Assembly (NCBI GenBank): GCA_036924085.1
Contig: JAVGWX010000012.1
Span: forward strand, 29,783,979-29,847,978
DNA from: Ariolimax columbianus
Lineage: Eukaryota; Mollusca; Gastropoda; Stylommatophora; Arionidae
Length of the DNA: 64,000 nucleotides
Direction of reading: 5' to 3'
This document shows positions 12,160 to 22,689 of the stretch, one piece after another. The position numbers and the translations under genes are program-made. The notes under the pieces were generated by a model. The model made no database searches and was not told where the DNA came from. It worked only from the letters and a program-made list of their open reading frames with translations. Within the stretch, counting starts at the first letter, position 1; each line of letters opens with the position of its first letter.

Positions 12160-12359
12160 GGTTTTTGTAGTAGGTGAAACCTAATGAAATTTTATCTGCA
12201 AATGAAGGTTCAGTACAGTGATGCATGCCTGTCACCTCAGCAAGTGTACAAGTGGAGTGGGTTTTTGAAGTAGGTGAAACCTAATGAAATTTTATCTGCA
12301 AATGAAGGTTCAGTACAGTGATGCATGCCTGTCACCTCAGCAAGTGTACAAGTGGAGTA
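12160..12359. repeat. 100-bp tandem duplication inside the mariner relic
   Basis: Two near-identical 100-bp copies start at 12160 and 12260. Each contains AGTAGGTGAAACCTAATGAA and GATGCATGCCTGTCACCTCA. The duplicated segment is the transposase N-terminal coding piece. Confidence 0.92.
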
Positions 12360-12770
12360 GGAAGCTTAAAAAAGACATGAGTTCTGTAATAGACTGTTCT
12401 TGATCGGATCAGATTCATAAAATAGTGACACCAGAGTTTACTGCATCAATTGAATGCATTGAAATGAAAAATCTAGTGATTGTGAATGAAATAACTGCAC
12501 TTCTGGACATCAATAAAGATTAAGCACACTAGTCATCCATGATGTGCTCCAGTTCCACAAAGTATCTGCATGGTGGATAGCTCGGCAGCTCACTCCAGAA
12601 TTCAAACAACGACTCGGAGCATGAGTACTAAAATCCTTTTTTGTCAAGAAGAATCCATGTGTTTTCTATACACTCGACGATTTGTATTGAACGCAATGGA
12701 GACTACATTGAAATATGATGCACATGTGTGCCAACTTTTATTATTACATTTTCAATAAATAAAATTGTAA
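12160..12770 (+). mobile_element. Decayed mariner-type (SETMAR/Mos1-like) transposase relic
   Basis: Conceptual frames match mariner transposase in the correct order. MKVQYSDACLSPQQVYKWS (from about 12283) is the N-terminal helix-turn-helix region. VNEITALLDI (about 12483) and VIHDVLQFHKVSAWWIARQL TPEFKQR (about 12532-12605) cover the linker and the motif before the catalytic core. CIERNGDYIEI (about 12685) is the typical C-terminus. Frame breaks occur between the blocks, and the central catalytic DDD region of about 150 residues is missing. AATAAA at 12754 lies near the 3' end. The copy cannot be active. The weakly related stretch 11880-12159 may be its 5' flank. I recognise the family from memory of conserved motifs, not from an alignment. 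Confidence 0.8.
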
Positions 12771-13110
12771 GGTTTTCTTTTAATTAAAGAACCCTCTTTT
12801 ATTTGAATCACATGGAAAACATTCTTTGTGATCGTTGTCCGAAAAAATATCCATTATTGGGTTCGTTGGGACGAGTTAAGGCTGCGGGTCAAGGCAGTCA
12901 TCAAGTTCTGTTCAGATTAGGTTTTTATTTTACGTCCGTTTGAGTAATAAATCTTTGCCTAACCATGAGCATGTGGCTGGCTACCTCTTTCAGCAGAAGA
13001 GTCAGCAAATATGAACACATTAACTAAAAGGAAACATTCAACTCAACCATCCAAGAAAGAAACGGGTTGTCTGTAAAGAGGGAAAGTGACGCAATGCAGA
13101 GAAAGGTAGG
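12771..13110. other. Unannotated spacer
   Basis: AT-rich sequence between the mariner relic and the 39-bp array. I see no gene or element in it. Confidence 0.4.
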
Positions 13111-13111
13111 A

Positions 13112-14163
13112 ATTAATCTGCAAGTCCTTTTGGAAGAGAGACGATAGTGAAAGTCAACCCGGGTCCTTTTGGAAGAGAGACAATAGTGAAAGTCAACCCG
13201 GGTCCTTTGTGAAGAGAGACAATAGTGAAAGTCAACCCGGGTCCTTTGTGAAGAGAGACAATAGTGAAAGTCAACCCGGGTCCTTTGTGAAGAGAGACAA
13301 TAGTGAAAGTCAACCCGGGTCCTTTGTGAAGAGAGACAATAGTGAAAGTCAACCCGGGTCCTTTGTGAAGAGAGACAATAGTGAAAGTCAACCCGGGTCC
13401 TTTGTGAAGAGAGACAATAGTGAAAGTCAACCCGGGTCCTTTGTGAAGAGAGACAATAGTGAAAGTCAACCCGGGTCCTTTGTGAAGAGAGACAATAGTG
13501 AAAGTCAACCCGGGTCCTTTGTGAAGAGAGACAATAGTGAAAGTCAACCCGGGTCCTTTGTGAAGAGAGACAATAGTGAAAGTCAACCCGGGTCCTTTGT
13601 GAAGAGAGACAATAGTGAAAGTCAACCCGGGTCCTTTGTGAAGAGAGACAATAGTGAAAGTCAACCCGGGTCCTTTGTGAAGAGAGACAATAGTGAAAGT
13701 CAACCCGGGTCCTTTGTGAAGAGAGACAATAGTGAAAGTCAACCCGGGTCCTTTGTGAAGAGAGACAATAGTGAAAGTCAACCCGGGTCCTTTGTGAAGA
13801 AAGACAATAGTGAAAGTCAACCCGGGTCCTTTGTGAAGAGAGACAATAGTGAAAGTCAACCCGGGTCCTTTGTGAAGAGAGACAATAGTGAAAGTCAACC
13901 CGGGTCCTTTGTGAAGAGAGACAATAGTGAAAGTCAACCCGGGTCCTTTGTGAAGAGAGACAATAGTGAAAGTCAACCCGGGTCCTTTGTGAAGAAAGAC
14001 AATAGTGAAAGTCAACCCGGGTCCTTTGTGAAGAGAGACAATAGTGAAAGTCAACCCGGGTCCTTTGTGAAGAGAGACAATAGTGAAAGTCAACCCGGGT
14101 CCTTTGTGAAGAGAGACAATAGTGAAAGTCAACCCGGGTCCTTTGTGAAGAGAGACAATATCT
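13112..14163. repeat. Highly homogeneous 39-bp minisatellite (about 27 copies)
   Basis: The unit is TTTGTGAAGAGAGACAATAG TGAAAGTCAACCCGGGTCC. Nearly all copies are identical; rare changes are GAGAGAC to GAAAGAC and, at the left end, TTTGTG to TTTTGG. Because 39 is a multiple of 3 and the unit has few stops, open frames of 319-439 codons appear on both strands. The longest starts at GTG rather than ATG and has no known domain. The homogeneity suggests recent expansion. Each unit has a CCCGGG palindrome. Confidence 0.97.
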
Positions 14164-14604
14164 TTTAGTGATCATATCTAAAAGACAAATTAAGCGAAAT
14201 TGTGGTACTGTTTCGTTATATCTGAGGCCAGTACACCTATATTCTATAAGAGTTTCTGCCAGGTCTGCCTTCCTTCCATAACATTTGACTGTTCCCAACC
14301 TGCCTACATCGCTGAAAGAAGGTGTCTCACTTTGTCTGTCCACTACCCATTGACCTGTCTAGTTTAGGAGATCCTGATTGCAGTTCAGACACCGTCGACA
14401 CGGCTCTTGTTGTCATAAATTCGCGCGAACTACTCTACCACAAGAAGATGAAGACACAAGAGCAGACACAGCAAACAATTTAGAACAGGTGTCTCAAACT
14501 CATGCTCACATAGCTATTATCTGTGACTTAGAGGTGATTGGTGTTTTAGTATGTGATAAGAGATAATACGTATTGGATAAGTAACATACGATACTATCAT
14601 CAAT
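14164..14604. other. Unannotated spacer
   Basis: No recognisable gene, RNA or element lies between the two neighbouring arrays. Confidence 0.4.
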
Positions 14605-15232
14605 GAGATCGTCTACACTTTTCTCTAACAGAAGCAAGGATCATCTACACTTTTCTCTAACAGAAGCAAGGATCATCTACACTTTTCTCTAGCAGAAGCA
14701 AGGATCATCTACACTTTTCTCTAGCAGAAGCAAGGATCATCTACACTTTTCTCTAGCAGAAGCAAGGATCATCTACACTTTTCTCTAGCAGAAGCAGGGA
14801 TCATCTACACTTTTCTCTAACAGAAGCAGGGATCATCTGCACTTTTCTCTAGCAGAAGCAAGGATCATCTACACTTTTCTCTAGCAGAAGCAAGGATCAT
14901 CTACACTTTTCTCTAGCAGAAGCAAGGATCATCTACACTTTTCTCTAGCAGAAGCAAGGATCATCTACACTTTTCTCTAACAGAAGCAGGGATCATCTGC
15001 ACTTTTCTCTAACAGAAGCAAGGATATCTACACTTTTTTCTAACAGAAGCAAGGGTCATCTACACTTTTTTCTAGCAGAAGCAAGGGTCATCTACACTTT
15101 TTTCTAGCAGAAGCAAGGGTCATCTACACTTTTTTCTAGCAGAAGCAAGGGTCATCTACACTTTTTTCTAGCAGAAGCAAGGATCATCTACACTTTTCTC
15201 TAACAGAAGCAAGGGTCATCTACACTTTTTTC
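14605..15232. repeat. 32-bp minisatellite
   Basis: About 20 units: GGATCATCTACACTTTTCTC then TAGCAGAAGCAA. The right part has a TTTTTTCT variant and GGGTCATC, forming its own sub-block. Confidence 0.93.
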
Positions 15233-15548
15233 AAATACATAAACATACACAAGCACATAAATAAACATATACCAATGCATACATAAACATGCACACAGAT
15301 ATATACAAACACAGATACGATATACATAAACATACACAAACACATATATAAGAACATGTATAAACACATTTACATGTACAAACACATATACATAAACACA
15401 GATATAAACATACAAACACAGAAACATTACATGTACAAACATATACAAACACAAAAACATATACAAACACATATACATAATATATGCAAACACATTACTA
15501 TAAAAATATCCAAACACATTTACATAAACATATACAAACACATATACG
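15233..15548. repeat. A/C-rich simple repeat
   Basis: Variations on ACATAAACATATACAAACAC, without a strict period. The low-complexity open frames on both strands are artefacts. Confidence 0.85.
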
Positions 15549-15589
15549 AGACTTGTTCAGATGGAACCGGACCAAACTGCAACAAGTGA

Positions 15590-15985
15590 ACATACGTACG
15601 ATATGACGTCACATCTGGTGTAAACAGGACATACCACCCGTCAAGATTGTAAAATGTCATTATTCCCTCCCCGACTCATAGTTTCCTCAGCAGTCGTTGA
15701 AAACAGGGTAGGTGTGATACGGAATCCGTCTAGAGTTGATCAGCGAGCGATGATTCGGTCTCTAACAGTTGAAGGATGTCGACCAGTTGACATTCATCGC
15801 AGAATGGAGGCAGTGTATGGTGACAAAAGTGTGTTGAAGACAACAGTGAAGAACTGGACAACGATGTTTAAAGAAGGACGTGAGTTAACGCAACGTTATG
15901 CACCTGACTTGGTCTCGGACGTGAGTTAACGCAACGTTATGCACCTGACTTGGTCTCGGCAGATCTTTCGTTAACTCACGGCCTT
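15590..15985 (+). mobile_element. Mariner transposase N-terminal fragment (helix-turn-helix) with rearranged 3' end
   Basis: The open stretch beginning at about 15654 contains DQRAMIRSLTVEGCRPVDIH, RRMEAVYGDKSVLKTTVKNW and FKEGRE. This matches the N-terminal helix-turn-helix domain of Mos1/SETMAR-like mariner transposases. The match stops at about 15880. A 41-bp direct duplication follows (15878-15918 and 15919-15959), then an inverted copy of its start (CGTTAACTCACG at 15969-15980). The catalytic domain is absent. The break looks like an abortive or repaired excision or end-joining event. Confidence 0.78.
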
Positions 15986-16227
15986 ATATATATGTGTATA
16001 TAAAAATGCACAAACACATGTCAAATAATAATCCATTTAGTTACCAATATTCTTCGCTTCGATGGTCTGTGACCACGATTGACGGTGAAGGCTCGTGAGG
16101 CGTGTAATTCTGATAAGATGCGGGCGATTTATCACAGGCACGTGTTGCACGGGACCCCAGCGGCTCCTTCATGTAGGACAAGATTATTTCCCACCATTAA
16201 TTTTGACAGCCAGGTGCAAGATCTCAT

Positions 16228-16442
16228 GGGCAGTGACCGAAGGAGGTGAGACGTCAAGGGTCAAGTACTGTAACAATACATGGGCAGTGATCGAAGGAGG
16301 GGAGACGTCAAGGGTCAAGTATTATAACAATACATGGGCAGTGATCGAAGGAGGGGAGACGTCAAGGGTCAAGTATTATAACAATACATGGGCAGTGATC
16401 GAAGGTGGTGAGACGTCAAGGGTCCAGCATTGTAACAATACA
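16228..16442. repeat. 54-bp tandem repeat, four copies
   Basis: Units contain TGGGCAGTGATCGAAGGAGG, GAGACGTCAAGGGTCAAGTA and TAACAATACA. The open frame that reads 18 residues per unit is a by-product of the multiple-of-3 length. Confidence 0.93.
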
Positions 16443-16448
16443 TAAGCC

Positions 16449-16615
16449 TATACATGATCGAGAGGTAAGGCTCTCGCCTCTCAATGCGATGAACACAACC
16501 GGTGTGCGATCGAGTCTCGCGGGTTTGAAGCGACCCCTGGTCTCATGGAAAGGTGGGACTAAAGTACTTGCATCCTGAGTTACCTCCAGTCGTCTCGACC
16601 TTACGTCTTGCCACT
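16449..16615 (+). mobile_element. tRNA-headed SINE remnant
   Basis: A box-A-like TGATCGAGAGGTAAGGCTC starts at about 16454 and a box-B-like GCGATCGAGTCTCGC at 16506. This spacing is typical of an RNA polymerase III tRNA head. The downstream body (GGGTTTGAAGCGACCCCTGG, GTCTCATGGAAAGG) is non-tRNA. No CCA-ready acceptor stem pairs across the unit, so it is a SINE head rather than a working tRNA gene. Confidence 0.6.
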
Positions 16616-16935
16616 GGTCCAAAGTAGCTCTAGACTAGATAGTGAGGTTTATGAAATACTGTAGGTTTTGTGTTGAAGATTCCCATATTTAGCCCCTCTT
16701 TCGTGGCGAATTGTCTCTTGTAGAATGTTTGCAGTGGTTCTTGCTATATTCCAGAGTGTTCTGAAGAAGGTGGTCCTGGATCCTTTTTTGCTGTAGTGTA
16801 ATGCCACTAGACAATACAAAATCCGAAATACAGCTCGGATTTAATTTTTTTAGACAGGTTTTGTCAGGTGAAACATATTGACCACGACTCCACCTTATGT
16901 CAGGTGAAACATATTGACCAAGACTTTACCTGATG
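16616..16935. other. Spacer with a short direct duplication
   Basis: GTCAGGTGAAACATATTGAC occurs twice (about 16867 and 16899), just before the 27-bp array. Nothing else is recognised. Confidence 0.5.
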
Positions 16936-17970
16936 TTCACGTCTTTGTCTTGGAAACAGGTCGTGTTACATAAGTCTTGGAAACAGGTCGTGTTACATAA
17001 GTCTTGGAAACAGGCGATGTTACATCAGTCTTGGAAACAGGTCGTGTTACATCAGTCTTGGAAACTTGCAAAGTTACATCAGTCTTGGAAACAGGCGGTG
17101 TTACATCAGTCTTGGAAACCGGCGATGTTACATCAGTCTTGGAAACAGGTCGTGTTACATCAGTCTTGGAAACAGGTCGTGTTACATCAGTCTTGGAAAC
17201 CGGCGATGTTACATCAGTCTTGGAAACAGGTCGTGTTACATCAGTCTTGGAAACTTGCAAAGTTACATCAGTCTTGGAAACAGGCGGTGTTACATCAGTC
17301 TTGGAAACCGGCGATGTTACATCAGTCTTGGAAACAGGTCGTGTTACATCAGTCTTGGAAACTTGCAAAGTTACATCAGTCTTGGAAACAGGCGGTGTTA
17401 CATCAGTCTTGGAAACAGGCGATGTTACATCAGTTTTGGAAACAGGCGGTGTTACATAAGTCTTGGAAACAGGCGGTGTTACATCAGTCTTGGAAACAGG
17501 TGGTGTTATATCAGTCTTGGAAACAGGTGGTGTTACATCAGTCTTGGAAACTTGCAAAGTTACATAAGTCTTGGAAACAGGTCGTGTTACATCAGTCTTG
17601 GAAACTTGCAAAGTTACATCAGTCTTGGAAACAGGTCGTGTTACATCAGTCTTGGAAACTTGCAAAGTTACATAAGTCTTGGAAACAGGTGGTGTTACAT
17701 CAGTCTTGGAAACTTGCAAAGTTACATCAGTCTTGGAAACAGGTCGTGTTACATCAGTCTTGGAAACTTGCAAAGTTACATCAGTCTTGGAAACAGGTCG
17801 TGTTACATCAGTCTTGGAAACTTGCAAAGTTACCTCAGTCTTGGAAACAGGTCGTGTTACATCAGTCTTGGAAACTTGCAAAGTTATATCAGTCTTGGAA
17901 ACAGGTCGTGTTACATCAGTCTTGGAAACTTGCAAAGTTACATAAGTCTTGGAAACAGGTGGTGTTACAT
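16936..17970. repeat. 27-bp minisatellite with emerging 54-bp higher-order structure
   Basis: About 38 units of the form TCTTGGAAACxxxxxxxGTTA CATCAG occur, with three main inner variants (AGGTCGTG, TTGCAAAG, AGGCGGTG/CGGCGATG). In the right third, AGGTCGTG and TTGCAAAG units alternate strictly, giving a 54-bp dimer. Frames in five of six readings stay open for 150-346 codons because 27 is divisible by 3. None has flanking coding support. Confidence 0.96.
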
Positions 17971-18014
17971 TGATGCTGTAATCTTAAAGTGGTGAGCCTT
18001 CTGAGAAGTTTAGG

Positions 18015-18112
18015 AAAACACTACAGCCAGGATATCACGTTTCCACCTTCATCAGTGTGCTTATGTATCTAAAAAGAGCCACTGCAACCAGCTACCAAAG
18101 AATTATCTCCAG
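18015..18112 (+). repeat. Interspersed repeat family B, copy 2
   Basis: It contains ACACTACAGCCAGGA, CACCTTCATCAGTGTGC, AAAAAGAGCCACTGCAACCA and GCTACCAAAGA. It matches the copy at 45285-45400 almost motif by motif. Confidence 0.6.
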
Positions 18113-18171
18113 GCATGAAGAGCTCGGTACGGTTAGTTTCCACACAAAAATTACTGATCCTAATTATTTAG

Positions 18172-18450
18172 GAGAACACGCTGAACCTGTCTTGTGTACC
18201 ATGAACACGCTGAACCTGTCTTGTGAACCATGAACACGCTGAACCTGTTTTGTGAACCATGTACCCTCTGAACCTGTCTTGTGAACCATGAACACGCTAA
18301 ACCTGTCTTGTGAACCATGAACACGCTGAACCTGTCTTGTGAACCATGATTACGCTGAACCTGTCTTGTGAACCATAAACACGTTGAACCTGTCTTGTGA
18401 ACCATGAACACGCTGAACCTGTCTTGTGAACCATGAACATGCTGAACCAA
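18172..18450. repeat. 29-bp minisatellite
   Basis: About nine units of AACACGCTGAACCTGTCTTG TGAACCATG with scattered substitutions. Confidence 0.93.
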
Positions 18451-19055
18451 TACTGTTGTTGTTAATTGGTTATCCATCGTTTGTTGATATTGTTATTACG
18501 TCTCACTGTATCTACGAAGAGAGCTATTTTTATTACAGTTGAGAGAAAGACTGGCAATAAGTCGTAATGTTCAAGAAAAAATATTGACATAAACAAGGTT
18601 TTGTCTCTTTATCGATCCAAAGCAAATATAAAGCCATCGCTATTGTTGACAGTTTGCGGAAGGATGCGCTGAAAAAAAGTTGTTGTGTTCACTTTGTTGT
18701 GTGCTCTTTTCGGTGGTTATTTCTGCAGCAACGTGTTTTGCATGTTAAAGCTGCACGACCTACTGTACTTGAATGTTACGACATGATTAGATGGTTAAAG
18801 TAGACTTTTTCGTTGCTTTCCTGGATCCACTCTGATAAATCAAAGTCTTTTACACTTTATCAAATAATATTTAAAATTTTAAATCCTTTGATCTCACCTA
18901 ATATGTCTACATAGTTTGATCAACGACCAATATGTTAGCGCCAGTCTCTACGTCTGATATCCGGAAAACTACTGCGAAATAAGGAGTATCCTCGTTGGTA
19001 AATTAGTCTCACAATTACGATTCTCACATCACGGAAACCATCGTGGAAAGACAAA
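18451..19055. other. Unannotated spacer
   Basis: AT-rich sequence. No conserved frame, tRNA-like box or tandem structure seen. Confidence 0.4.
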
Positions 19056-19059
19056 AACA

Positions 19060-19500
19060 TCTCGCTTAAGACTAAAGTGAAACTAATGGAAACACTAAGG
19101 TTCTATGGATACCTCTACGCGTGTGAGATATGGACACTGAGTGCTGAATTGAGCAGAAATGTTCAGGCGATGGACATCAGGTGCTTCAGACGGATCCTTA
19201 GAATAACATACAGGGACTGTGTCACAAATGTCAACGTACGCAGCACAATTAAACAATTTGTCGGACCTTATCAAGACCTCATATTAGTGGTTTAAACACG
19301 CAAGGTTCTGTGGTACGGCCATATAAGACGAACTAGTGGATTGCCAAACAAGATACTCAAAGACACAGTCTCTGACAACAGAAATAGAGGTCGCCACAAG
19401 ACCTTGAAAAATACGAGGCTAGGACGACGGGCAGACAAAGGTGGCGACAAATGGTTCATGAAACAATATCGAGATGCGATGTCCACATGATCGCCTAGGG
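19060..19500 (+). mobile_element. LINE 3' fragment (reverse-transcriptase C-terminus)
   Basis: The reading CEIWTLSAELSRNVQAMDIR, CFRRILRITYRDCVTN, IKQFVGPYQDL and, after a frame break, KVLWYGHIRRTSGLPNKIL is the conserved post-RT region found in many animal LINE ORFs (pattern CETWTL...CFRRLL...YRD.VTN...GHI.R). Stops and frame changes show decay. Only the last 150 or so codons remain. Confidence 0.8.
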
Positions 19501-19504
19501 TTAT

Positions 19505-19757
19505 GGGAAAGGGAAAGGTAAAGGTAAGAAACAGCCCATGTGAGGTGGGGTGGCAAGTTCCCTTTCTTGCTGTTTTACCTTCCCCAACTCATACGTCAGA
19601 TACTCATTTACAGATGGGTCGATGGAGGAGCGGTCGTACCAAGCACATGCCACGGCCGGGATTTTGTATATGTCCGTTCGTGAATTTGAACCCTGACACG
19701 TTGTAATCCAAGTCTAGCTAGCCAGCTTACTGTCGACTAAACTACGCGCTCCACTAT
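19505..19757 (-). mobile_element. tRNA-headed SINE (reverse)
   Basis: Read on the minus strand, box-A-like GGAGCGCGTAGTTTAGTCG (19752-19734) is followed by box-B-like GGGTTCAAATTC (19693-19682). A body with ATCGACCCATCTGTAAATGA follows, then a tail with TTTACCTTTACCTTTCCC. A similar body motif, ATCGACCCAGTTGGAAATGG, follows the SINE head at 42620-42775. Confidence 0.65.
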
Positions 19758-20312
19758 GAACAACAATAGGAAAGACGATGCATTCTGCTCTAACTACACA
19801 ACTGATCAATTGAACACGCTGCGACAATGATTCATAGCAATTCTTACTGCCAAGTAGCCAGATTCACAGATGCGTTATCTGTCCTGCTGGTTCTAACGAT
19901 TGACAGACTCCCGCATCTAAGAAATGAACTAAGCGAGGTAGCATTCAGAAAGCGAAACATACACCCCTAGCTACAGTCCCACTGCAGCGTACCGGGTATT
20001 TAGAAGGCAGATAAGCTTGTGAAACGTATCAACATGAAGACCTTAAAATCACATACTTTGAGAAAAAGAGAATTATCCAGGCTGTCATACGAGAAACTGA
20101 TCAACTCAACGACGTCTATCATAGCTTGATCAGCAGGGAAAGATTACCATTTTTTTGCCTCAAGACAGGACACAATAGATTTAGCAGACACATGTACAAA
20201 CTTTGACTGTCTGCTTCAGTATTGCTGGACTTGTGGACTAGAATAGTCAGTCAATGAAGATACACTGGCGCAAATTATTCAACACTAGACACAAATAACA
20301 AATCAGTCAACG
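19758..20312. other. Unannotated spacer
   Basis: Around 20100-20230, CATACGAGAAACTGATCAACTC and CAGACACATGTACAAACTTT hint at old LINE coding sequence, but not enough to call. Confidence 0.35.
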
Positions 20313-20700
20313 TTCATTCTAGGAACTCGCCTGGCAGTATGTCAGCCAATGGTCGAGTTCATTCAAAGAACTCGTCTGGCAGTGTGTCAGCCAATGGTCG
20401 AGTTCATTCAAAGAACTCGTCTGGCAGTGTGTCAGCCAATGGTCGAGTTCATTCAAAGAACTCGTCTGGCAGTGTGTCAGCCAATGGTCGAGTTCATTCA
20501 AAGAACTCGTCTGGCAGTGTGTCAGCCAATGGTCGAGTTCATTCAAAGAACTCGTCTGGCAGTGTGTCAGCCAATGGTCGAGTTCATTCAAAGAACTCGT
20601 CTGGCAGTGTGTCAGCCAATTGTCGAGTTCATTCAAAGAACTCGTCTGGTAGTGTGCTAGACAATGGTCGAGTTCATCTCGGGAACTCGTCTGGTAGTGT
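20313..20700. repeat. 45-bp minisatellite with a hairpin in each unit
   Basis: About 8.5 units. Each carries CGAGTTCATTCAAAGAACTC G, a perfect 7-bp stem (CGAGTTC/GAACTCG) with a 7-nt loop, and then TCTGGCAGTGTGTCAGCCAA. Since 45 is divisible by 3, frames on both strands stay open for about 100-190 codons. I do not consider them genes. Confidence 0.94.
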
Positions 20701-21384
20701 AAACATCAATGATCCGATCACAAGAACAGGACGAAGACATCAACAAAATCCTTTTTTTTTGTGTGTGGCCGTCTTCTTGAGTTCCATCTACGACTCTCTG
20801 GCTTTCATCCATCTTACACTGATCGGTACCTGCGTTTTAATTCACCCCAAACAGAGTTCCCATCGTACGCATTTGACATCTGATGACTGTAACGGGACAT
20901 TCCACTTATGGTTAAGAGAATGACAGGCCGAAATAATTTTATTTAAAAAAAAAAGTGAAGTCATAAAGAGAGAAGTGTAGAAAAAATGCTAACCCTAATC
21001 CCAACCCTAATTCTAACCATAAGCCAGCCAGATCACTTGTTGGTTATATACGACGGAAAGTAACAAAGTAGCCTTAATGTTACTCACTTAACAGAATATG
21101 TAACAGTGTTATGAATCAGGGAATGTATAACAGGACAACCGACCAGTAAAAGCATAGATGGTAGAATCAAGTTTTTTTTCCCGCGAAGTTTCGGAAAACT
21201 AGGATTTACACAACCCCAGTCAAAGTGGCTGCAAAGCGTGTCTTCTAGTAAGCGCCTCCTATGTGTTTAAGAGTCAATGTGACAACTGAAGTGCATCACA
21301 ATAGTCTAAGACAAAGAGTGTTTTTCAAGTTGCGACACCTGCTCTGGAACACAACCTGTCGTAAGTCAAAAGGTTCGCCTATAT
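20701..21384. other. Spacer with a short telomere-like stretch
   Basis: At 20988-21022 there are degenerate CTAACC / CCCTAA units (for example CTAACCCTAATCCCAACCCT). The rest shows no gene or element. Confidence 0.4.
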
Positions 21385-21660
21385 AAGAGTTGTGTCATCT
21401 AGCTGTTCTCTCCAATGTGAAGCATACACTCACCACTGGAGCTGACCCATTTAAAGGAAGCCTGTCCCGAGCATTTGCAATCATTCACCGTTTCGCTCCA
21501 ATGTGAAGCTTATGTTTTAACTGCAGCTGGTCCCTTTACAGGAAGTCTGTATCCAACCTTTTCCAGCGGCCGATTATAATGGCAAGTTGTATTTACATGA
21601 TGAACTTGTTAGCCCTTTATTACGATATGCTTAGAAGATGACAGCGATCACATTCTTGCC
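21385..21660 (+). repeat. Interspersed repeat family A, copy with internal partial duplication
   Basis: The CAATGTGAAGC...GGAAGCCTGT motif appears at about 21410 and again at about 21500 (CCCTTTACAGGAAGTCTGTA). It is followed by TTAGCCCTTTATTACGATAT and GCTTAGAAGATGACAGCG. The order matches 9690-9855. Confidence 0.55.
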
Positions 21661-21804
21661 ATTTCGATTACCACAAGAGATTATCATAATAACACCAACA
21701 CAATTACCACAATATTAGGGCAACGGAAGTATACATTTTATTGTCTTGTTTGCAAGAAGGTATATTTTCTTCAGGAACATTTATTTGTCATATATATACA
21801 AATG

Positions 21805-21970
21805 AGACTGAGTAGTTAGAATACCGGTCGCCTGACCAAGAAGTGAAGCGTTCAAAACCTCGGTAAGGCATAGATTTTTGAATCTCAGTCTGTGCACTGC
21901 GAATGCCGGAGTGGGTGGTTTTTATTCATCAGCCCGATACATCCTATGGTGACTCCAACAATGGCAATAT
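21805..21970 (+). mobile_element. tRNA-headed SINE remnant
   Basis: Box-A-like CTGAGTAGTTAGAATACCGG at 21809 and box-B-like GCGTTCAAAACCTCGG at 21848 have tRNA-like spacing. The non-tRNA body includes GAATCTCAGTCTGTGCACTG and CCTATGGTGACTCC. Confidence 0.62.
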
Positions 21971-22069
21971 TTCCGAAATGTGCCATTCATAAAACATCGT
22001 CCACAAAACTCGACATTTTTTTACCAATCCGACTTTGATGTCCACATCTGACCACTTTTAATGATTCTT

Positions 22070-22680
22070 GATCCGCTCCAAAATGGCTTAATTAGACACA
22101 CAAATTTAAATAGTTTAATGACCAACCCCAGAATTGACAAAAATGGTGACTGCTCGAAAGAAATCAGAAGAAGACTAGCTATGGCAATGCAGAGACTGAA
22201 CAGCCTGAAGAAAGTATGGCAGGGCACCAACAAAACGATAAGAGTAAATGTGTTTTTCCTGTGGCAGCTTATGGCTGTGAAGCATGGACGTTTACCAAAA
22301 CTTCTAGACAAAGAATCTAATCCTTCGAGTCAAAGTGTTACAAAAAGATCATCAGAATACCCTGGACAGAGAAAAGAACAAATGTAGACATTCGGCAAGA
22401 GTTGATAATAGAGGAGAACTGGTTTATCAATTCCATTTTGGCTAGAAAATGCAAATACTTTGGTCACCTCAAGAGACACAACGGTCTTGAGAGGACGGTG
22501 ATGGAAGGTATGGTGCCAGGCAAAAGAGGAAGGGGTAGACCAAGAAGACGATGGCACCAAGATATCCAGGAGTGCCTGAGTATGACAGTGGCGGAAGCTG
22601 GTGTTTTGGCAAGGGAACGAGTTTCTTTCAGACAGACTGTGATGGGAGCGACGTTCTACAAAGGACATGCTACATGATGA
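22070..22680 (+). mobile_element. LINE 3' fragment (RT C-terminus, RTE-like ORF end)
   Basis: The reading NGDCSKEIRRRLAMAMQRLN SLKKVW is followed by a frame-shifted CEAWT-like segment. ARKCKYFGHLKRHNGLERTV, MEGMVPGKRGRGRPRRRW and LARERVSFRQTVMGATF then follow to the stop. This is the standard C-terminus of a widespread animal LINE. The stop is followed by ATGATGATGATGA, a short trinucleotide tail as in RTE-type elements. Frameshifts near 22250-22400 show it is dead, but the last 90 codons are intact and fairly young. Confidence 0.85.
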
Positions 22681-22689
22681 TGATGAATG

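Noticed and set aside
13112..14163. Possible CRISPR array
   Set aside because: The units are contiguous with no unique spacers, in an animal genome. The same holds for all other arrays here.
13024..14343. Open frames of 319-439 codons on both strands
   Set aside because: They read a 39-bp repeat in several frames at once, the longest starts at GTG, and there is no domain. Frame openness follows from a unit divisible by 3.
16449..16615. Functional tRNA gene
   Set aside because: Promoter boxes are present but the acceptor stem does not pair and the transcript continues into a non-tRNA body. The same reasoning applied to the heads at 19505, 21805, 25505, 39948, 42620, 44369 and 62540.
16933..17995. 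Several 150-346-codon frames (WKQVVLHQS-type repeats and others)
   Set aside because: All read the 27-bp minisatellite in different frames and strands; none has flanking coding support.
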